Shown piece by piece: positions 59,084-64,000 of a DNA stretch of 64,000 nt. The notes under the pieces are model-generated. The model ran no database searches, had not been told where the DNA came from, and saw only the letters and a list, made by a program, of their open reading frames with translations. The DNA lies in the NCBI GenBank assembly GCA_002633005.1, contig NMRA01000123.1, positions 278,364 to 342,363 on the forward strand. The letters run 5' to 3'. Every line of letters starts with the position of its first letter. Within the stretch, counting starts at the first letter, position 1. The translations under genes were made by a program, and so were the position numbers. This stretch comes from Phoronis australis (Eukaryota; Phoronida; Phoronidae).

Positions 59084-62000
59084 TCATGGTGAATTTCGAC
59101 TTCTTGCTGGAGTGACAAGTCGGCGAGACGGACTAGGCGAAGACTGCGGGGATAAAGAGCGAGCAGCCGCAGCTTCTTTTGCTCTCTGCTTTTCAGCTTC
59201 GGCCAAGAGTTGCTTCTGATGAAGTCCCACGGCTGCCTTGGGCTTAATTTCACACATCTGTAAACACTGCTCGCACATACCCAGCGTCCAATCGTAGAAG
59301 ATGGCGGCACCGTGACTTGTAGTGAAGATTTCGTGCCGTGTGTGACGTTTGATTACGTCTAGGCCCCTCGCAGCAATCTCTGGGTTCAGGTGCTTGAAGT
59401 CATATTCTTTGATACGTTTCAAGAGGCCCTCGTACTCGTGAGATCGAATAGTAGCGCACCTCTTCTGGCAAGTTTGCCAGTCACGTGTCTCAGATTCTGG
59501 ATCACCGAGAATTAACAGCGTAGCCACCATGACCTCATGCACGTTTTCTGGCGGGTGAGCGTATTCGCGAATTTCCGACATTTTCGATCTGTCCAATTTA
59601 AAGATAGCTTCTTTTAACCGGTCAATCGTATCCAAACCATCACAAAGTATCCTCGCCTTAGCTAGTTCCTTAAACATTCCCTTGTCCACCCCAAGTGTGT
59701 CGATAATACGGAGCAGTTTCTTTAGCTGTTTCCCGTCTTTGGCTTCAATGGCTTCGTGAAGTTTTTCTCGATCTTCTATAGCTAACAATATATTCTTTGC
59801 GTCGTTCAACAAGTTCCTATCAATACACAGTGACGGTTTGTGCTTAGTAATGAAATTTTCATAATCAGCAATGGCCTGATTGATCAGATCTTCGTCCATT
59901 GCAGCGACCGCTTTCGCCAGAGCTTCTTTCAGAGAATTGTGTTCTTGAACCTCTTCTTTCTCCATCTTCTCCATTTCTGTCAGCGTGTTACGCGCTTGCT
60001 TGACTAGATCGTGATCGATGTCGAATTGCTTGGCGTAGATATGGCCAAATTCCTCGTACTTCGTCACCGCATCCTGAATAGCAACGTTATCCAATGCGTC
60101 CACAGCCCCTTGAAGCCCGTGCTTCAATTCCTCATTCATCTCATTAATAGAGTCATATGTTTTCTTTAGTTCCATTAAACGTTCACGCGTCCTGTTAATC
60201 AGCCCTTCGTCCGGGTGTATTCGCATTTTATACGCCTCAATGAATGACTCGTGCTCAGCAAGAGCTGCCATAATCTCTGTATACTTCATAGACTCTTGTA
60301 CTCCAGCGAGCTTTCGTTTGAGGTCTTCATGCTCGGCGGCAATCCTTTCCTCTGTACGTTCCATTTCAGCGTACACTTTGTAGTATTCGTCTATCTGATT
60401 TTCGTCTACTGTTGCACGGCCGTTATTACGCTTTTTAAATTCTTCCATTTTTAGTAAAGCTTCTCTCAAGCCAACTTTATTTTCATTGGACACTGCTTGG
60501 CTCAACTCGCACAGCACAAGCAGTAGCTCTTTCTCTAAGCTCTTTTTTATAGCTTTAGGATCATTCAAAAGACTATTGGCTTGAGATAACAACTTTTTGT
60601 CGACTGTCACTGACTTATCCTTGTCCTTAGTAGCATCATTATACGCCGCCATAGCCTTTCGGATCTGATCTTCATCCATTGTCAGTATGGCACTCTCCAA
60701 TGCCTTTCTGAGATCATCGACTTCGACTTTGCTTACTAAAGTGTTCTCCACTTGTCCAATAAGCTTATCGTTTGCTGCAATTTCATCCTTGTGGCGATTT
60801 GCAAATTCTTTGTACTTCGACAGAGCGTCCTGAATGCTTTGCAAATCTTTTCCACCTAAAGCCTTCTTTAGAGCCTTCTCCAAGTCGTCCAATTCATTTT
60901 TTGCCTTCTTGACATCTCCTTTGCAAGATGCAAGGAAGTCTTTTGCCTGCGACAGTAATTCAGCGTCGGGTGTAATTAGATTGCGCCCGTCCTTGACTAG
61001 TTGATCATACCCGGACACCATTTCTTGGACGTCGAGGAAGTGACGAGACGACAGAGCAGTTTTTAATTTTTCTTTCAGAGCTTGGTGCCTACTCTCAATA
61101 GTGTTTACGATATCATTTTTTTCTTCTACGCACCGGTTTGCCATATCCACAAGCTTTCCGTCTGCTTCTACCACGTCTTTATGCGTTTCAATGAAATCTC
61201 TGTATTTTCCCAAAGCGTTCTCGATGACACCACGATTTCCTGAAGCCATGGCGCGCCTTAAATCTTGAGTTAAACGCTCGAATTCTTTATTAAGCTTCTT
61301 TTCATCTTGTTTTCCATGCTTAACTGCATCTCTCGCTTCTTTGATCAAGGACATGTCGGAGTGCACAAGATCGCAGACATCTTTGTTTGCTTTACTTAAT
61401 TTGTCTATTACACCCAAAGACTCCTTCACCTGTCCCAAGCTGTGTGTGGAAAGCGCTGAAGATAATTGTAGCTTGGCGGCTTCATACTTCGGAGTAAGCT
61501 CTCTCAAGATGTTCTTTTTCTCTTTTAGAGTTTTTTCAACCTCTTTCACTAACTCATCCCTTTCAGAAATAATGTCGCGGTGTCGCTTTGCGAACTCGTT
61601 GTATTTATCCAAGGCACTCTCAATAGCAGATAACTTCCCGTTGGCAACAGCATGCTTTAAATTCCGTGCTAAATGATCCAGCTCCTTGTGGAGATTCTTG
61701 TTGTCGAGTTCTGGGTTTTTCAAAAAATCCTTGCCTCGCTTAACAAGTTGAACACACGGCTCAATCATGCCCACATTTTCGTTGGCAAATTGTTCATAAT
61801 TACGCAGTGCAGCGTGCACCGCTTCAGAATCATGTTCGTTTAGGGCACACTCCAGTTGGTCCTTTAACTGGTCATGCTTCGGCCCAAGAAGTTGCACCTG
61901 CTTCTCTTTTTCTCTCACCATCATTTCCGCCTTCTCTAAGAGAGGCTGATTTATGCCGATCTCAGTTTTGTACTGTTCGCCAAATTGTCTGTACTGTTCA

Positions 62001-63748
62001 ATGGCCTTTCGGATAGCACCGATGTCACCTGTTTTCATGGCGTTCTCTATGTTATTTTGAAGACGTTCTATTTCCTTCACATGTTTCCTGAAGACCCCGC
62101 TTTGCTGGTTTATTAATGCCTTTGCCTCGGTGATCAACTTGTTATCCGGGTCTATGAACCCGCCATATTGCTTTAAAAACTCTTCGTAATTATGTAGGAG
62201 TGCTTGAACGTCTGGTATATTGTTTGAAGCAACAACCCGTTGAAGTTCTGATCTAAAATTCTCACTCTCGATCTGTTTGTCTTTAAGCTTGGATCGTACA
62301 ATATCTTCCGATCTGCTAACCAAGGCGTTATTCAGCTGAAAGTTCTCACCGAACTCCGTTGCGATGCGCTTATAGTTTTCTAAGGCAGCATCTATCTGAT
62401 TCAAGTCACCAGTTTCCATAGCTTTTTCAAGTTCTCTTCTCTTGTCCTCAAGCTGGGCTACGTGCTTTCTGTAACTACTGCCATTCGCCAGAAGAAATGT
62501 ATTGGCTGATTTAACCAATTCGTGAATGGGCTTAACCAATCCCTTGTTTTCTTTCAGAAAGTTATTGTACTTGTGTAAAGCGTCTTGCACTGCAGATACA
62601 ATTTGTGTATCAAGAGCCTTTTGGAGATTTTCCTGAAGTTGGGTTTCTAAAGGTTTCAAAGACACTCCTTTCATTCTCAAGCCATTTAGAGAATATTCAC
62701 ACTCTCTGATGAAGTCTTCATCTGAACTTATGATGTCGAGATACGCATCTGCGAATTCTTTCAGCTTCTTCAGAGCAATTTCCGACGCAGCTATGTCTCC
62801 ATCTTCAGTTGCTTTCATTAAAGACCTCTTTAATTCGCCATGTCTTTTAAGTACTTTCCCAAATCCTGAGCCAATTTGGTCAAGAGCATCGCATGCTTTC
62901 TTCATTATGTTCTGATCTGGCGACACAATGCCTCTGTGATCACTTAAGAAGCATTCGTATTCATAGAACGCTGCATCTATTTTCTTCGCGTCACATGAAT
63001 TTATGGCCTGCCCAAGCTTGTCCTTCAGTTGCTCCTCTGTTTCTTTTACGTTGACCTGTTTCTTTTTTAGATCAATTAAACGCGCTTCGGTCCCTTTAAT
63101 CAAATCCAGATCATTACACAACTTACTCATGTCTGGGTGGAGTTTTGAAAACTCCTTTAGACGAGCTAACGCCTTTTCAATAGCAGATATGTCGTTGGCA
63201 TCCATGGCTCCCTGCAAGAGCTTCTTGATCTCAATTTGCTCGCGAAACAACTTTTCGTTTCCAATCCCAGTTGACATCAGCACTTCCATGGCCTCTTTGA
63301 CCAGGGCCTTGTCAGGATCTACAAAGTCGTGATGCTCTTTAGCAAATGCCTCGTAATCACACAGTGCAGACTGAATTGCGGCAGCGTCGCCTGAGTCAAT
63401 AGCATCTTCAAGGTTTATTATCAAGATGTCAAGCTCCTCTTCCAGCCCTGCCAACAGAGGATATGACGCCCTCAGCTTTCGACGCCTTCGCACATAGAAG
63501 AAGGCCGCAGCACAAAGAATGACTACCACGGCAATAACTATAATGGCTGGCCACACACTTCCATTCTCGGTGGCAACCTGTTTCTTGGCGTCTGAAGAAA
63601 CAAAGGATCCGTGATTAGACAACAGAGGAGAAATGTTACAATGTTTCAGCGCATTCCACGGCAGAGCAACATGCATCAAAACGTGGCAAAAGCTTAGTCT
63701 GGATGTTGCTGACCCATCAACGTGATTTCCAAATGTTCTTGAGTGCAT
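59084..63748 (-). CDS. Membrane-anchored helical-repeat protein with dynein-stalk-like microtubule-binding domain
   Basis: One uninterrupted frame of 1554 residues. Order: a short N-terminal part; a single hydrophobic helix at 66-86 (IIVIAVVVILCAAAFF) followed by RRRR, suggesting a cytoplasmic C-terminus; about 20 copies of a ~67-residue helical repeat (about 102-1372) with pattern L..aL..al...d...I..AL..Y..F......i..d..Lv..A...L; then a region (about 1375-1525) that follows the dynein heavy chain stalk tip: SEIREYAHPPENVHEVM, W1424, EYD at 1448-1450, S1478, W1487 and IKPK at 1501-1504, leading into an Ala/Glu/Lys helix; and finally a basic Ser/Pro/Arg tail. No AAA+ motor domains are present, so it is not a dynein. 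Codons 51-53 overlap a strong acceptor (TTTGTTTCTTCAG), so the first 52 residues may be intron and the true 5' exon may lie right of the window. Family name not recognised. Confidence 0.85.
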   Translation of the reverse strand: MHSRTFGNHVDGSATSRLSFCHVLMHVALPWNALKHCNISPLLSNHGSFVSSDAKKQVATENGSVWPAIIVIAVVVILCAAAFFYVRRRRKLRASYPLLAGLEEELDILIINLEDAIDSGDAAAIQSALCDYEAFAKEHHDFVDPDKALVKEAMEVLMSTGIGNEKLFREQIEIKKLLQGAMDANDISAIEKALARLKEFSKLHPDMSKLCNDLDLIKGTEARLIDLKKKQVNVKETEEQLKDKLGQAINSCDAKKIDAAFYEYECFLSDHRGIVSPDQNIMKKACDALDQIGSGFGKVLKRHGELKRSLMKATEDGDIAASEIALKKLKEFADAYLDIISSDEDFIRECEYSLNGLRMKGVSLKPLETQLQENLQKALDTQIVSAVQDALHKYNNFLKENKGLVKPIHELVKSANTFLLANGSSYRKHVAQLEDKRRELEKAMETGDLNQIDAALENYKRIATEFGENFQLNNALVSRSEDIVRSKLKDKQIESENFRSELQRVVASNNIPDVQALLHNYEEFLKQYGGFIDPDNKLITEAKALINQQSGVFRKHVKEIERLQNNIENAMKTGDIGAIRKAIEQYRQFGEQYKTEIGINQPLLEKAEMMVREKEKQVQLLGPKHDQLKDQLECALNEHDSEAVHAALRNYEQFANENVGMIEPCVQLVKRGKDFLKNPELDNKNLHKELDHLARNLKHAVANGKLSAIESALDKYNEFAKRHRDIISERDELVKEVEKTLKEKKNILRELTPKYEAAKLQLSSALSTHSLGQVKESLGVIDKLSKANKDVCDLVHSDMSLIKEARDAVKHGKQDEKKLNKEFERLTQDLRRAMASGNRGVIENALGKYRDFIETHKDVVEADGKLVDMANRCVEEKNDIVNTIESRHQALKEKLKTALSSRHFLDVQEMVSGYDQLVKDGRNLITPDAELLSQAKDFLASCKGDVKKAKNELDDLEKALKKALGGKDLQSIQDALSKYKEFANRHKDEIAANDKLIGQVENTLVSKVEVDDLRKALESAILTMDEDQIRKAMAAYNDATKDKDKSVTVDKKLLSQANSLLNDPKAIKKSLEKELLLVLCELSQAVSNENKVGLREALLKMEEFKKRNNGRATVDENQIDEYYKVYAEMERTEERIAAEHEDLKRKLAGVQESMKYTEIMAALAEHESFIEAYKMRIHPDEGLINRTRERLMELKKTYDSINEMNEELKHGLQGAVDALDNVAIQDAVTKYEEFGHIYAKQFDIDHDLVKQARNTLTEMEKMEKEEVQEHNSLKEALAKAVAAMDEDLINQAIADYENFITKHKPSLCIDRNLLNDAKNILLAIEDREKLHEAIEAKDGKQLKKLLRIIDTLGVDKGMFKELAKARILCDGLDTIDRLKEAIFKLDRSKMSEIREYAHPPENVHEVMVATLLILGDPESETRDWQTCQKRCATIRSHEYEGLLKRIKEYDFKHLNPEIAARGLDVIKRHTRHEIFTTSHGAAIFYDWTLGMCEQCLQMCEIKPKAAVGLHQKQLLAEAEKQRAKEAAAARSLSPQSSPSPSRRLVTPARSRNSP
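59174..59626 (-). other. Dynein MTBD/stalk-like domain (encoded segment)
   Basis: Encodes residues about 1375-1525. Dynein heavy chains carry, at the tip of a coiled-coil stalk, 'L..L.k.di.Eik....PP..V..Vm.av..lLg', then W in a 'W..akk' segment, 'l..yDk..i', 'S.aa..lc.Wv.am..Y', and 'v.PKr..l..A'. The same anchor points occur here in the same order and at similar spacing (PPENVHEVM, LLILGD, DWQTCQKRC, KEYDFKHL, SHGAAIFYDW, CEIKPK). Flanking residues are helical with heptad-like spacing, as expected for the CC1/CC2 stalk base. Confidence 0.75.
59633..63445 (-). repeat. About 20 tandem ~67-residue coding repeats
   Basis: Clear copies of the core (25-50 residues) include LEKAMETGDLNQIDAALENY, LKKALGGKDLQSIQDALSKY, LQGAVDALDNVAIQDAVTKY and LAKAVAAMDEDLINQAIADY. 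Spacing averages about 67 residues. Copies are well diverged at the protein level and no long near-identical DNA repeats were noticed, so the array is old. Some neighbours alternate in style (even-numbered copies often use the GD(I/L)..I pattern), hinting that a two-repeat unit was duplicated. Confidence 0.8.
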
Positions 63749-64000
63749 TAGTGTCCTGCATCATTTGGTCCACATTAATTTATTCTGGAGTAACCAACGG
63801 TTCTCAAAACTATCAATAAAGTGCTGAACTGAAACACTCGCTCTCGGCGAATAACGAAGTGCCGTTCCTTCCTAAGCAGCTCTGAGAGCTTAAAGTGGGA
63901 GTAATTAAAGTTAATCTGTCTTGGCGAAGGCGGGTGTGCAACGGCTTAAACTGTTGCTGGGGAAAACATTCATGTAACTGTGGTACATGACCAGTTTGTT
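63749..64000. other. Upstream flank or intron of the dynein-stalk-like gene
   Basis: A TGA lies in frame five codons upstream of the ATG at 63748. No clear exon or promoter motif was recognised; if the acceptor at 63592 is used, this is intron. Confidence 0.4.

Noticed and set aside
59084-63748. Fragment of a genuine dynein heavy chain or pseudogene
   Set aside because: The frame is intact, no AAA+ or linker motifs precede the stalk-like segment, and the N-terminal repeats and TM helix are foreign to dyneins.

Overview
This is eukaryotic DNA. Genes are split into short exons with GT-AG introns, coding density is low, and the intergenic DNA is AT-rich and full of small inverted-repeat elements, tRNA-like SINE fragments and simple repeats. 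Three single N positions, next to or near homopolymer runs, point to a draft assembly. The gene content (a TMEM43 homologue, a clockwork-orange type bHLH-Orange repressor of a kind found in invertebrates, and a dynein-stalk-like protein) suggests a marine invertebrate, possibly a non-vertebrate deuterostome. The taxon cannot be fixed from the sequence alone.

Layout: (1) 5.7-17.1 kb, + strand: ten exons of a TMEM43/LUMA homologue. All splice phases agree and give 347 residues; only the N-terminal exon(s) are missing, probably lying left of the window. A piggyBac-like element with a perfect 12-bp terminal repeat and TTAA target sites sits upstream (2.7-5.0 kb). Its introns carry a Penelope-like GIY-YIG remnant, a 14-bp minisatellite and a 92-bp tandem repeat. 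(2) 17-37 kb: sparse DNA with a THAP-like exon, a foldback element with 54-bp arms, and two small, unrecognised minus-strand gene models (22.4-26.2 kb and 34.8-35.6 kb). (3) 37.8-55.7 kb, + strand: a five-exon clockwork-orange-like bHLH-Orange gene, 351 residues, with a 12.9-kb first intron and a CACGTG E-box about 100 bp before its start codon. The big intron holds a 1.15-kb near-palindrome, microsatellites and several MITEs. (4) 59.1-63.7 kb, - strand: one uninterrupted 4.6-kb reading frame for a single-pass membrane protein with about 20 copies of a ~67-residue helical repeat. It ends in a domain that closely resembles the stalk tip (microtubule-binding domain) of dynein heavy chain and a basic Ser/Pro tail.

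The genes do not form an operon or an obvious pathway. The cwo-like gene and the dynein-stalk-like gene converge tail to tail. The most unusual object is the membrane-anchored, repeat-built protein with a dynein-type microtubule-binding tip. Its domain order suggests a link between a membrane and microtubules, which is an inference from sequence pattern only.
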